A stretch of 64,000 bases of DNA from Knoxdaviesia capensis (Eukaryota; Ascomycota; Sordariomycetes; Microascales; Gondwanamycetaceae), in the NCBI GenBank assembly GCA_001510575.1, contig LNGK01000004.1:539989-603988 (forward strand), given 5' to 3'. The notes beneath the pieces were generated by a model that was not told the origin of the DNA, made no database searches, and saw nothing but the letters and a program-made list of their open reading frames with translations. Shown here in pieces: positions 23,597 to 34,440 of this stretch. How positions within the stretch are numbered: the first letter of the stretch is position 1; each line of letters begins with the position of its first letter. The position numbers and the translations under genes are program-made.

Positions 23597-24966
23597 ATGT
23601 CGGACAAGAAGCACGAAGACTTTGAGATGGGGTTGAAGCGGGAGGATGAGGAAGGGTTGCTTTCATCGCGGTCAAAGATTGGACACCACAACGCAGTAAA
23701 CTGGTCCAAGGTGGATAATAGTCCCGGGATATCCATCATCGCATACTGCCTTGCTTCCATCAGCATGACTGTTGTCAATAAGTATATTGTCTCGGGCAGC
23801 TCATGGAATCTCAACCTATTCTATCTCGCTATCCAGGTATGAAGAACTTGTGTCTGCCTCCGATCTGATTATTTCACGGCATACTAACGTGTGTCACCGC
23901 AATCTAGAACATCGTCTGTATTGCCACGATTGTGATATGCAAGAATCTTGGCCTGATCCGAGATCTTTCTCCTTATGACCACGAAAAGGCGAAGAAGTGT
24001 ATGTGGCCAACCATAAGTTTATTTAAGTCGAGATCAGTTCGCTTACTTTGGCTCTGTGTGTCTCCGGAATAGGGTTCCCGATATCTGTTCTGCTGGTTGG
24101 AATGATATATACTGGCACGAAGGCCCTACAGTTTCTCTCCGTCCCGGTGTACACGATCTTCAAGAATCTGACCATCATCGTTATCGCCTACGGTGAGGTC
24201 CTATGGTTTGGTGGAAGTGTCACTCCCCACGCCCTTCTTTCGTTCGGCTTGATGGTCCTGAGTTCCATTATTGCAGCCTGGGCTGATATCCAGAGCGCCC
24301 TCAATGGCGACTTTTCGTCGGGAGATGCTGTCACCGCGATGGCGACACTCAACGCCGGATATGCTTGGATGGGCATCAACGTTTTCTGCACGTCGTCGTA
24401 TGTTCTTGCCATGAAAAAGGTTATCAAGAAGCTGAACTTCAAGGACTGGGATAGTAAGTGAATGAGTCGCCAAAGGGATGACATCTGCACTGCAAACACA
24501 CATATACTGACCGTAAATTTCTCTTCTAGCCATGTACTACAACAACCTGCTCTCCATTCCCGTGTTGGTCATTCTCTCCTTGCTGGCAGAGGACTGGTCT
24601 AGCGAGAATCTGGCTCGGAACTTCCCCGTGGAATCGCGCAACTCGATGATGATTGGCATGGTCTATTCCGGCCTTGGAGCCACGTTCATCTCTTACAGCT
24701 CGGCCTGGTGTATCCGAGTCACGTCCTCTACAACATATTCCATGGTTGGCGCCCTGAATAAGCTGCCCATTGCAATCTCTGGCCTTATCTTCTTCGCTGC
24801 CCCTATAACGTTTGGAAGCGTGTCGGCTATCTTTCTTGGTTTTGTCAGCGGAATGGTTTACACTTGGGCCCGGGTTAGACAATCAGCTGCCGCGAAAATG
24901 TCTTTGCCGACCAATCGCGCTCCGATGAGCGCCAGCGCACAGAGCAACCGCGATGCAAATTCTTAA
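23597..24966 (+). CDS. gmt1: Golgi GDP-mannose transporter (nucleotide-sugar transporter)
   Basis: Four exons (23597-23836, 23908-23998, 24073-24453, 24530-24966) encode 382 residues, the usual length for fungal Vrg4/GmtA proteins. All introns have GT..AG ends; intron 1 has ACTAAC as branch point. The protein exchanges GDP-mannose for GMP across the Golgi membrane and feeds mannosylation of proteins, lipids and cell-wall mannan. The signature motifs are visible: YYNN at residues 240-243 and GALNK at 311-315, the latter the nucleotide-sugar binding motif of this family. Several hydrophobic segments occur, as expected for ten membrane spans. The start was chosen because it follows a pyrimidine-rich leader and gives the normal charged N-terminus. 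It is the first gene right of the transposon block. Family assignment is firm; exon borders were set by eye. Confidence 0.95.
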
Positions 24967-25169
24967 AATTATGCGACAAGACAGGCATGACTTTCTATTA
25001 CAATTAATCTTGGGATAATAGTTTCTAGCAGATGCTATTATATTATGTCTCTATACTGTTTTTAAACTTAACTGATGTATTACTGGGTTTTTTTGAATAT
25101 TCTTTTAATATTTTCTTAGATTTTAGAGTGTAATTTATTTTAAGGGTTAAATTATTTGAGTCTAATAAA

Positions 25170-25203
<34 letters not shown>

Positions 25204-26705
25204 ATATTTTATATCTTAGAGTATAATAAACTCTAGATGTTTTATAAAATATAATATATATAATATATATAATATTATATTAATTATTAATATTTTAGCT
25301 TCTTTTATTTAAGCGGATATAAACTAAAATAAAAGTAAATTTAGATAAAGTTACTTTTATAACTAGTAATAAACTAATAATAAAATAAGTTATTATTAAA
25401 ATTTTATATCTTATTTCTATATATATTAACTAAGTTAGAGCCTATTAGGATCTATAGAGTATATTCTTATATATAATTAAGTAAGAAGAAAAGGGATATT
25501 ATCTTTTAGTTTATTATACTAGCTAATAAGCTAGTAAAAAGTTATAAAAGGCTATAGGGGGGCGTAAAGTTAGAAGCTAAGTAAAGTATATAAAAAACCT
25601 AAGTATTATATATAATAATAAAATAATAATAAATATATAATGCTTTATCCTATATTATATTTTAATAATATAATTAGTATATAATTAATATATATAATTA
25701 TTTTATAGTTAATATATAGAAATATATAGAGATATATAGAAATAAAAGCTTAGTTAATATACCTAAATATATAATTAATATATATAAATACTTAATAAAT
25801 AGCTAGTAAAATACCTATAAAAGGTATATAGATATCGCGTAATTTATAAGATTATTTTAAAATAGAAAAAAATATAAGCTTCCCTTTTTATATATTTCTT
25901 TATTAGCATTTATAAAAATAGCTTATTTATTTATCCTTTAAATATATTCTAGAAATTTTCTCGTAATAAGATATACCTTATAATTTCCTCGTATATAGCT
26001 TAAAAGTTAATAAAGTTTATTATATTTATATAATATATTATAAATATATATACTAAAAGAAGTATATTTTTTTATAATTTAATAAAATCGCGATATCTAT
26101 TTAGTTTTTATTATTTTATATTATTATTTCCTATATATTTATATATATATATTAATTTCTTATATCTTTTACTAGGCTTTTTTTCTAATATATTTATATA
26201 TATTAATTTCTTAAACTTAAATATATTTTATTAGGCTTTTTTATATCTTACTTATAAAATATAACCTTAAATAAAAGAATTAAAAAAGGATAAGGGGATT
26301 TAAATCGAGATATAAAAAGCCTTTTTTATACTAGCGATAAGTTTAATAGCCTAAGTCCTTATAATAAGCATATATAATATATTAGATAATAATATATAAA
26401 AAGAAATAGGGACGCTTAAAGGAATTTATTATATAGTTATTCTTAATATAGCGTAAGCGTAAAAAACAAGCTTAGCGGTCCTAAATACAGGGACGTAATA
26501 CTTGTTTCAGAAGTATTTATTATATATTTCTATCGCCTTCGTCTAGTTTGAAAAATAAGCATATAAATATATATCCCAACTAGCTAAATACATACAGCTT
26601 CCAGGTCCGACCATACTAGAATTCTCTACAGAACATATATATGTGCCCAAGGGCAAACCATAACTAAACACATGAAGAGCATTATCTATCTAGTAGTTTG
26701 CAAAG
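24967..26705. repeat. AT-rich, RIP-mutated island between gmt1 and ale1
   Basis: From about 25080 to 26480 the sequence is nearly all A and T with few CA/TG dinucleotides, like the first 22 kb. It has a (TA)n run at about 25171-25201. Part of it (25797-25980) matches the unit seen at 22205-22400: both share a TATAAGATTATxTTAAAATA block and the CTTCCxTTTTATATATTTCT block. No coding frame or element ends could be identified. Composition returns to normal from about 26480. Confidence 0.7.
25171..25201. repeat. (TA)n microsatellite
   Basis: An uninterrupted run of alternating T and A about 30 bases long inside the AT-rich island, about 200 bp after the gmt1 stop codon. Confidence 0.95.
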
Positions 26706-28656
26706 ATGTTAACTATTCTACATAAACGTGAGTAATAGCAATAACTCCTTTCCTCTTTATTGAATGTATAATAATAACTAGTGGTTTTATCTTTTAGCAT
26801 TCCAGAATATAGCCCCAAGCCTTGGAGCTTCTCCTGATGAAAGTAAGAAAGCGCTCTGCATAGGTATCATTATTATTAAGCCTCTTTCTGACTGGATTTG
26901 CTATACAGTTAAACTTATATTCTCATTTTTGATATCATTTCCTCTTGCAGGTGTCCTCAAGAGGATTCCTGATAGCCGACCAGAAGCTAAAAATGTGTTC
27001 ATCATCTTGTACGTTGATAGTCAACTGCGATTCGGTTCTCGACACTGGACTTCCCCCCTCCTCGTCTAACATCTCAGTCTTGTAGTGTTGCTATATTCTA
27101 CCTCGTGGGACTTTTTGACCTGTGGGATGGAGTCATGACTCTGTCTGTCAGCTCTGCTGGTGCATATCTGATTGCAAAGTTTCTGAAAAAATCCCCGCTG
27201 ATGCCTTGGGTGGGATTTACATTCTTGATGGGCCACATGTCACTAAGTCATATCACCAGGCAGCGGATTGGCGACCCGGGAGTTGTCGACGTTACTGGAG
27301 CTCAAATGGTTATGATCATGAAGCTGAGCGCATTTTGCTGGAACGTGGCGGATGGCCAACTCCCCGAGAATGAGCTGACGGATTTTCAAAAAGATCGCCG
27401 GTTGGTGGAGCTTCCCGGACTATTGGATTATGTCGGTTATGTGCTCTTCTTCCCTGCCCTGTTTGCTGGGCCGGCGTTCGATTTTGCCGAATACCGTCGC
27501 TGGATTGACACATCGATGTTCAACGTCCCCGCGAATATCGAGCAGTCAAAACGCCCCCCCTCGCGCAAAAAAAGACGAATCCCCAGAAGTGGTCTTCCTG
27601 CTACATGGAAGGCAGCTATGGGTCTTGCCTGGATAGGCGCTTATGTGACACTTGCTCCAACGTTCTCGTCTGCCCTTCTCCTCGGCGACTCATTCATGAA
27701 CTATTCGTTCATTTCCCGGATAGGTATCTTGTGGTTGTTTGGGCTGACTGCACGTCTCAAGTACTACGGCTGCTGGAGCCTCACTGAGGGAGCATGCATA
27801 TTGACTGGCCTTGGATATAACGGCATTGACCCCAAGACAGGCAAGGTGTCGTGGAACCGGCTCCAGAATATTGACCCCTGGGTTGTCGAATCTGCGCAAA
27901 ACCCGCGAGCATACCTAGCTGGCTGGAATATGAACACCAGCGCCTGGCTTCGGAACTACATCTATCTCCGGGTCACCCCCCGTGGCAAGAAGCCCGGTTT
28001 CCGCGCGAGCATGATGACGTTTGGAACGAGTGCTCTGTGGCATGGGTTTTATCCCGGCTACTACTTGACTTTTGTCCTCGGAAGTCTTATTCAGACTGCA
28101 GCGAAAAGTACGTATTTCTGGTCGGTTGGTTGGTTAGCCGGCGTCACGGTTCGCCCTTTCAATCCATGTGACAAGAGAATCCATCTGACAATTCTTTCCT
28201 CGCCTATGAACAGACACTCGAAGATACGTGCGGCCATTTTTTCTTGATCCGGTGACTGGAGATCCTACCCCAAACAAGAAATACTACGACGTCCTCTGCT
28301 ACTTCGGAACACAGATAACATTCGCTTTTGCCGTCGTACCATTCTTAATCCTCTCATTTTCGGACTCGCTGCTTGTATGGAGCCGAGTATACTTCTACGC
28401 GGTTATTTGGATCGTGGCGATTCTCATATTCTTCGCTTCTCCAGGAAAGCAAATGCTTCGGAAGCAACTGGAAGCATACCAATCCAAAGCTGGCGTCAAG
28501 TTGTCTAGGACGTCTAGCAGTGATAGTCTAACAGGCCGTGATCCTGTCCTTGGACTGTCAGAGGATCCGCAGAAGGATATATCTGAAGCCATGAACGAGT
28601 TGAGAAATGAAGTTGATAAGCTTGCCCATCATCGCAACCACACGAAGAGTGATTAA
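26706..28656 (+). CDS. ale1: MBOAT-family lysophospholipid acyltransferase (Ale1/Lpt1 type)
   Basis: Five exons are proposed: 26706-26727, 26798-26842, 26909-27008, 27086-28107 and 28214-28656, giving 543 residues. The first two exons are tiny, but the spliced N-terminus (MLTILHKPFQ...LGASPDE) follows the conserved start of fungal Ale1 proteins, and every junction keeps frame with GT..AG ends. The enzyme transfers acyl groups from acyl-CoA to lysophospholipids (Lands cycle) in the ER membrane. The MBOAT catalytic histidine is His375 in TSALWHGFYPGYY, and the conserved Asn-containing stretch NTSAWLRNYIYLR lies before it. The membrane domain is followed by a hydrophilic C-terminal tail rich in Ser and charged residues. 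The promoter lies against the AT-rich island, and the early introns are AT-rich. The enzyme family is certain; the exact acyl acceptor preference is inferred. Confidence 0.9.
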
Positions 28657-29180
28657 AGTACAGCTCTCACTGTTTGCGAAATTTGAAATCAATTCAAGAC
28701 ATGCCACTATTATCGAGCTATGAAATGATTCAAGAACTATTTCGGGTTTTTTCACTTTCAAATCATGCATTGTTCACATATGGATCTATTCATGATAAAT
28801 GAGGGGATATGTGATTTCACTGAGATTGAAGCAATTAAGTACACCGTCTATCTGGAGGGCAAGCTGTTCAGCACACATATATATACAGGGATGGGTTCGT
28901 AAATATCGTTGCTTTCGTCAAAATACTATGCATATGTTACATGGAGGAGGTTGCTTTTTTGAAGCTATTAGCGCGGAGTAGTCTGTGAAGAAAAGTCGCA
29001 AGTCGAAGGAAGGGAAAGGGATATATATATAGGTTCTCGCGCGCGGGAGACCTAACGGGAAATTGGCAAAACTGTTGTTGGGCCAGGATGGGGGGGAGTG
29101 TGTGAAGATATCGGTAGTCAAGATTTATCTTTTGATAACGGTTGTGTTCGTTTTGACCCAGATTCGTTGCACTCGAGGAA
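28657..29180. other. Convergent 3' intergenic region, ale1 / serine-rich gene
   Basis: This is 524 bp between two stop codons on opposite strands. Short frames here (28799-28981 and others) have no family signal. It should contain both polyadenylation sites. I see no RNA gene. Confidence 0.6.
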
Positions 29181-32100
29181 CTATCGTGTACCCAGAACCA
29201 CCAGAGAAATGACAGCTGCAAGGATCAAAATGCCAACGAGTGACATGTATCGGTTTAGCCTTCGCCACCATTGCGCAGCTTCGAGGCTGGAGATACCAGT
29301 TGACGTGAACCCTGGCTGACTGAAGTTTGCGGTCTGGCTGCTGAACTGCTTTTCGGCATCGAGAGCGTTGAATGAATCCAGCCGAAGAGGCATGACGGCA
29401 GCAATCATCCAGGCTGGTGTTGGACAACAAGGAAAAAGAGTCAGCAAGGCGACGCTCATTGAGCAAGAAGATAGCAAAGGGAAGAAGAACTTACCAAAAG
29501 GGAAAATGAAGCCCAGAACGAAGGCAAATACTTGCTGATTCCGCTTATCTTTGAGGCCAGCCCCATCGGTCCAGTTTACAGATGGGGCATCAAAGATGCC
29601 ATACTCAGCGCGGCCCCTACGATCATTTCTGAGATGCGGAGACCAGATCGAAGAGGTTTGTTTCTTGAAACCACGCCGCACTCCGGCAAAGACAGGTGCG
29701 GGCGGCGCAGGGGTAATGTCCATGGAACCAGAGACAGAGCCAGGACGCATTTCGCCAGCTGGGACCTGGTACGGGCGGTGGCGGTCACTGTAGATGTTGG
29801 GGGGGAACCTGTTATCCACGCTTTGTGACGATGAGCTTGCGGTGCGACTCAAAGCAGACTCCCGCAGCGAATCGGATGAGGGTGTGAGAAACTTGCGCTC
29901 CCCACTCCCATAATACAGCCTGGCCCACGAAGGGAGGGAGTTAGCATTGAAGCTATTGGCTCGCGAGCTCGAGGACGAAGAAAGATTCCGATCCGATGCA
30001 ATATACGAAAAGAGAGGCGGCATGCGGGACCGCGAAGGCCGGGAATGAAGGGGCTGCAGGTCCCCGAGGCCATCACCATGTTCGTCAAGATCGGTAATGA
30101 CGTAGTTGTTTCCCGGCCGCACATGAGATTGCTGAGGCATTGGCACTGCCGAATCGCTAGTCGACCGTGAATGAGACACAGAACTCACTTCCATCCCAGC
30201 GATAGACGAGGATACGCTCAGCATTTGCCGGCTGTGGTTACTGTGACGGCCGCTAGCACTCAGGCGTCGACCCGAAGCGGAGTATGACACGAGAGAACCG
30301 GATCTTGACACGGACCCACTGCCGCCATCACTTTCGGACATGACAGTTGAGAGCTGCGAGCTCCACTGATGCGGGTGAGAATCCATCGTAGGAGAAAGAT
30401 GGGAATAATCAAACGCCCCCGGAGAGGTGGCTGTGGTAGCTGTTGAAGGATTTCCTTGCCGTCTAACACCACCGTCCACAGGCGGGTTATTCGGGTGTTG
30501 ACGGAAAGCCGTTAGGGTGATCTGGGCAGCATGTATAAATGATGGGGCAACGGGAGCAGCCAGAAAAGGGTTTGATATATCGTGGACAAGAACGCTGCTA
30601 ATTGAAGATAGCGAGTTGGCACGCTGACGAAGGCTTTCTATAGATCGCGATCGGTCAGCCAGAGGGCGGCGGGCAATGTTTAGAGGAGGAACGAAGAGGC
30701 TGTCAACAGACGCTCTTGAGCGGATAGTAGCAGAGCTGTTATCGACGAAAGAAGAGGAGGAGGAGGATGCAACCGATGGAGATTGGCCTCCCAAATAAAC
30801 AATATAGTTTTCTTGACTTCCAGCCGATGGGGCAGGACTAAAGTCGAATGAGGGCGCTGGTGATGATTGAGAGAGAATGCGGAAGTTTGCAGAATCGTTG
30901 GATGACGATGCTGCGATGCTGAGGTTTTCAGATACTGCAGGAGAGCTTGACCGAGCTATGACCTGGTAGTTTGGATGTTGGGAACCGGACGAGACGGAAA
31001 GTGAAGACTGAAACGATGGTGTTTCCCGGAGTGAAAGGTGACGATCGAGTTCGGCCGATCCAGTATTGATCGGCAAGGGTGATGGTGAAGGTGACGGTAA
31101 GGGTGTGTCGGATGCGGCAGAAGACGTTGACTTGGGGCGAGAAAAATGCTCGTGCGCGATCACTTCATGCTCATTAGCAGGCGATGAGAAATCGGGAGTC
31201 TCGCGAACTTTGCGCAGGCCACCGACGAAGTGATAGTTCCACGGAGAGGTGTCAAGGGAAGCCGGAGCGGTGGTAGCAGCCGACGGGGTTGCAGTTACAT
31301 TGGCTACTCCTGCAGAAGAAGGTAATGAGCCCAGAGGGGCCTGGTGCGAGGTGGAAGAATAAGAGGAAGAAGAAAGCGAAGAATGGACACGAGTGTCGGC
31401 AACGCTGACTGTGAGATCGCGAGATGGAGGATAATGAGATGCACACGATGACGAGCCGCTCCTAGAACCGGGTGGTGAAGTCACGGAGGAAGAGCCGGCT
31501 GCATGCCAATCGTCGGTAAAGATATCGGAGGAGCGACGACGACGGTGATTTTGGATGACACCGGATGACGAGGTAGGACTGGCGGTTGTTGCAAAAGACG
31601 GTTGGGGAGAGCGAAATTCACCACTCGGAGATGTAGAACGAGTAGTACCAGAACCAGAACGTCTTGGGGATGGAACCAGAGAAAAAGTCTTGCCGTCTGA
31701 GTGCACGGCGACAAATTGACGACGTCTTGGCGGTTGATCTTGGGAGGACGGAGAAATTGGTGGTGAAGTTGTTGCAGGATCGTCGACATACGAGGAAGCA
31801 GAGCTGTGAGTGTTGTGGTGGCTGTCATTGGCGAAACCGGGTGCGGCTGGCACGAGAGACTGGGTAAAGATTGGCTTTGCATGAAGATGAGATGGAGGCG
31901 GTGGTGGTAGTGGTGGGAGCCAGGATGGAGCTGATGCATAAAGGTCGCTGTTAATGGCTAGGGCCCCCGGCGACGGGGTTGAAGACACTGGTGAGATAAC
32001 AGAGCCTGAAACAACGCCATTATAATCGGAGCGAGAAGGGGCCAATGAGACATTTGACGATGAGGCTGATGACAATGCGATTGAACGGGCCTGTGCTGGG

Positions 32101-32609
32101 GGGTGCTTGGAAGTGACAGATGCCGATGAAGAGTTTGACAGGTTACCCACGGTGTTTTCCCTGGCGACATTGGTGGTGGTGATGGGTGTTCCTGCTATTA
32201 TGCGGCTGACGGGGGCGGGTTTATTTCTGTTGGTCGCATGAGACAATGAAGATGAAGAAGCCCTGGACGAAGCTCTTGAGCTGGTGTTGTTGATGGCCGA
32301 GCTACCGGAGCTGGCTGAAAGAGGTGGGTCTGGTAGTTTTCTGGGACGAGCCAGCGGCAGCGCTTCAAGACGGACGTTGGCATTGTGGCTGGAACTGGAG
32401 CTGGACGGTGGTGGGATTTGGGAAGAGGAGGAAGTGTGGCGTGGTCGGGTGAAGTTAGACGAGTCGTCGGTCTCAGACACTGGCCGCCGGGCAGATTCAA
32501 GGCGTGGAGGAGAATACGGAACAAGACGGATAGCATGTGAGTTCATGTGTGACTGTGATTTCTCATTCAAAGGCTTCCGGGCAGGACCTGACGAAGACGG
32601 CTCCGCCAT
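29181..32609 (-). CDS. Large serine-rich protein with a C-terminal membrane hairpin; function unknown
   Basis: Two exons (32609-29495 and 29413-29181; intron of 81 nt) encode 1115 residues. The ATG at 32609 (MAEPSSSG...) was preferred because the upstream in-frame codon is TTG. About the first 1000 residues are low-complexity, very rich in Ser with Pro, Thr, Ala and Arg, include a poly-Pro run (LPPLPPPPPS), and show no fold I recognise; many SP and RSxS sites suggest heavy phosphorylation. Splicing joins FIFPF to AWMIAAV, making a hydrophobic segment at about residues 1024-1047. A second hydrophobic segment (MSLVGILILAAVISLVVLG) ends the protein at 1095-1115, preceded by WWRRLN. The layout suggests a cytosolic disordered domain anchored by two membrane passes, with Trp/Arg residues at the interface. 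Similar serine-rich proteins are conserved in Aspergillus, as I recall, but no function is known to me. Confidence 0.85.
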   Translation of the reverse strand: MAEPSSSGPARKPLNEKSQSHMNSHAIRLVPYSPPRLESARRPVSETDDSSNFTRPRHTSSSSQIPPPSSSSSSHNANVRLEALPLARPRKLPDPPLSASSGSSAINNTSSRASSRASSSSLSHATNRNKPAPVSRIIAGTPITTTNVARENTVGNLSNSSSASVTSKHPPAQARSIALSSASSSNVSLAPSRSDYNGVVSGSVISPVSSTPSPGALAINSDLYASAPSWLPPLPPPPPSHLHAKPIFTQSLVPAAPGFANDSHHNTHSSASSYVDDPATTSPPISPSSQDQPPRRRQFVAVHSDGKTFSLVPSPRRSGSGTTRSTSPSGEFRSPQPSFATTASPTSSSGVIQNHRRRRSSDIFTDDWHAAGSSSVTSPPGSRSGSSSCASHYPPSRDLTVSVADTRVHSSLSSSSYSSTSHQAPLGSLPSSAGVANVTATPSAATTAPASLDTSPWNYHFVGGLRKVRETPDFSSPANEHEVIAHEHFSRPKSTSSAASDTPLPSPSPSPLPINTGSAELDRHLSLRETPSFQSSLSVSSGSQHPNYQVIARSSSPAVSENLSIAASSSNDSANFRILSQSSPAPSFDFSPAPSAGSQENYIVYLGGQSPSVASSSSSSFVDNSSATIRSRASVDSLFVPPLNIARRPLADRSRSIESLRQRANSLSSISSVLVHDISNPFLAAPVAPSFIHAAQITLTAFRQHPNNPPVDGGVRRQGNPSTATTATSPGAFDYSHLSPTMDSHPHQWSSQLSTVMSESDGGSGSVSRSGSLVSYSASGRRLSASGRHSNHSRQMLSVSSSIAGMEVSSVSHSRSTSDSAVPMPQQSHVRPGNNYVITDLDEHGDGLGDLQPLHSRPSRSRMPPLFSYIASDRNLSSSSSSRANSFNANSLPSWARLYYGSGERKFLTPSSDSLRESALSRTASSSSQSVDNRFPPNIYSDRHRPYQVPAGEMRPGSVSGSMDITPAPPAPVFAGVRRGFKKQTSSIWSPHLRNDRRGRAEYGIFDAPSVNWTDGAGLKDKRNQQVFAFVLGFIFPFGKFFFPLLSSCSMSVALLTLFPCCPTPAWMIAAVMPLRLDSFNALDAEKQFSSQTANFSQPGFTSTGISSLEAAQWWRRLNRYMSLVGILILAAVISLVVLGTR

Positions 32610-34440
32610 GTCTTGTGTGGATGGGCCGGGATCCAACAACGTGACGTTGTTGGAGGCCGACCGAAAGACGACTGGGCGGTGAAACGGGCAGACAAGTACA
32701 GGTGAGATATCAAAGGCCGAGAGGAGCAGCGTAGGGGAGGGAAATCACGAACTGTAGCGAACAGTCCGTCTTAGAAGCCACGAGTTGAGATCATCACTTG
32801 ATAGATATCCATGTAGGTTTAGGATTCTGCGAGCGAAGTAAAACAGCCCCCAGAAAGGGAAGGATATACAGGCCAAAAAGCCCCCCGTCAGAATCCAGAA
32901 AGATCACTTCTTGGTTGGTGGTATATGGGGGGAATTAAAGAGGCGAAGAGGCTGGACGAAGGCGTGTGGAGATTGCGTATGTGGGAAGAAACAATGCTGA
33001 AATAGACAGTAGAAAAAGGAACCACCAAGCAGAAGGCAAAAGCAGTGGGCACTAGGTCGTATGGAATAATACAGAATGGGAGGCGAGGGAAAAGAAAAGA
33101 AAAGAGAAAATTGAAGGACAGAACCCCAGATATCAAATTTGAAGATAGCGTCTGGATAAAATAAAGACGCGAAGGCGGTCAACAGGGAAATGATGCTGGT
33201 GAGAGGTCGAACAAGACTGGTCGGGAGGTGTAGAACGCAGGACGTTCTATATTAAACGAAAGTGGTGAGAAAAGACGGGGACCAAAGAAAATGAAGAGAC
33301 GTGTAAGTCAAAAATGAGAGACGATAATGCCAGGCGGAGGTAGGTGAACAAATTAAAAGTTATTGGCGGTAAAAAAAAAATAGAGACAGAGAGAGAGAAA
33401 GAAGAAGGAAAAAAAAGCAAAACTGTGTAAAGAGTCGTGATATCGAGAGACAGTGTTGAGAAGAAATTTATCATAAGAGAGAATGGACGGAGAATACAAG
33501 AGCTCCTGTGACGAATGAACGGCTGAAAATGAATGGCGATAGTTGAAACAGACCCGGAGACGAGGAATAATGGAAAGAATAAGAAAGGGGGGTATCAATG
33601 TTGGGTAGATGGAAAAAGAAAGGAAAAATATGGGTACTGAGAGAGTCCAAGAAGAAAGAGAGAGAGAGTATCTGTGAATATATGAAGGCGAGATATGAAG
33701 AAGTTCATTGATGTGAAGCCGTTAGTCGTTTATATGTAAGTACTTTGAAGGATTAGAAAAGGAACGGAAGCAGGGCAGAATGGCATGTAAGTCGCTAGAA
33801 ACGTGGATCGTAGACGAGAAGAGACAAAACAACTAAGAAAAGAAATTCACAATAGCAACAAGAACAACAACAAATAACAGGAAAGAGAGAGTCGAGAAGA
33901 AAAAAAGAGAAAAAGAGTCAAAAAACAAGAGAAAGATCGAGAAACATCCCGAGGGAAGAAAGAGGCCGGGCGAGGGAGGGAGCAAGTAAAAAGGCGAGAC
34001 GAGAGAGAGAGAGAGAAAGAGGAGAGGAAAGAGGGATAGACGGAGAGGATGTCCTCGTAGATAGTATGTATGAAGAAACAGGAAACAGAAAAGGAGCAGG
34101 GGATGAAGTGTATACGTCGTAGTCCAGGTGTCAGAAACGGTGAAATATTAATATAAACCTGCATGCAACTTACATGAAGGAGTATGTAGGTCAAGAAACG
34201 GTGAGAGGGAGGAGAGGGAAGGGGGAAGGGGGAAGACAGTATGAGCTTTGCGATTTTGACGGAAACCAGGCAGAGAGAGAAGCAGCCAATGCCTAGTCGC
34301 ATATCACAAGAAAGCTGTTCCAATCGATTGCAAATCTGGGTGCAAAGAAAGAGGGAAGAACGTGGTTTGCGAGGAAACGGGAGGAAACCTCAACCTTGGA
34401 TAGCGTCGTTTCTCCATCAATACTTCCCCATGAAGTGATT
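32610..34440 (-). promoter_or_regulatory. Long pyrimidine-rich leader/promoter of the serine-rich gene
   Basis: On the minus strand this 1.8-kb stretch is dominated by C and T (on the plus strand GAGAGAGA, GAAGAAGAAAGAG, AGAGAGAGAGAAAGAGG). Hydrophobic minus-strand frames such as 33847-34323 are by-products of this bias. Long CT-rich leaders are common before regulated fungal genes. Transcription start and any 5'UTR introns cannot be set from sequence alone. Confidence 0.5.

Noticed and set aside
31481..31939. 152-codon His/Leu-rich frame within the serine-rich gene
   Set aside because: Same-strand out-of-frame shadow of a low-complexity Ser/Thr-rich coding region.
33847..34323. 158-codon minus-strand frame rich in Ser, Phe and Leu
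   Set aside because: It is the translation of a CT-rich tract; no family pattern, and neighbouring frames show the same composition.
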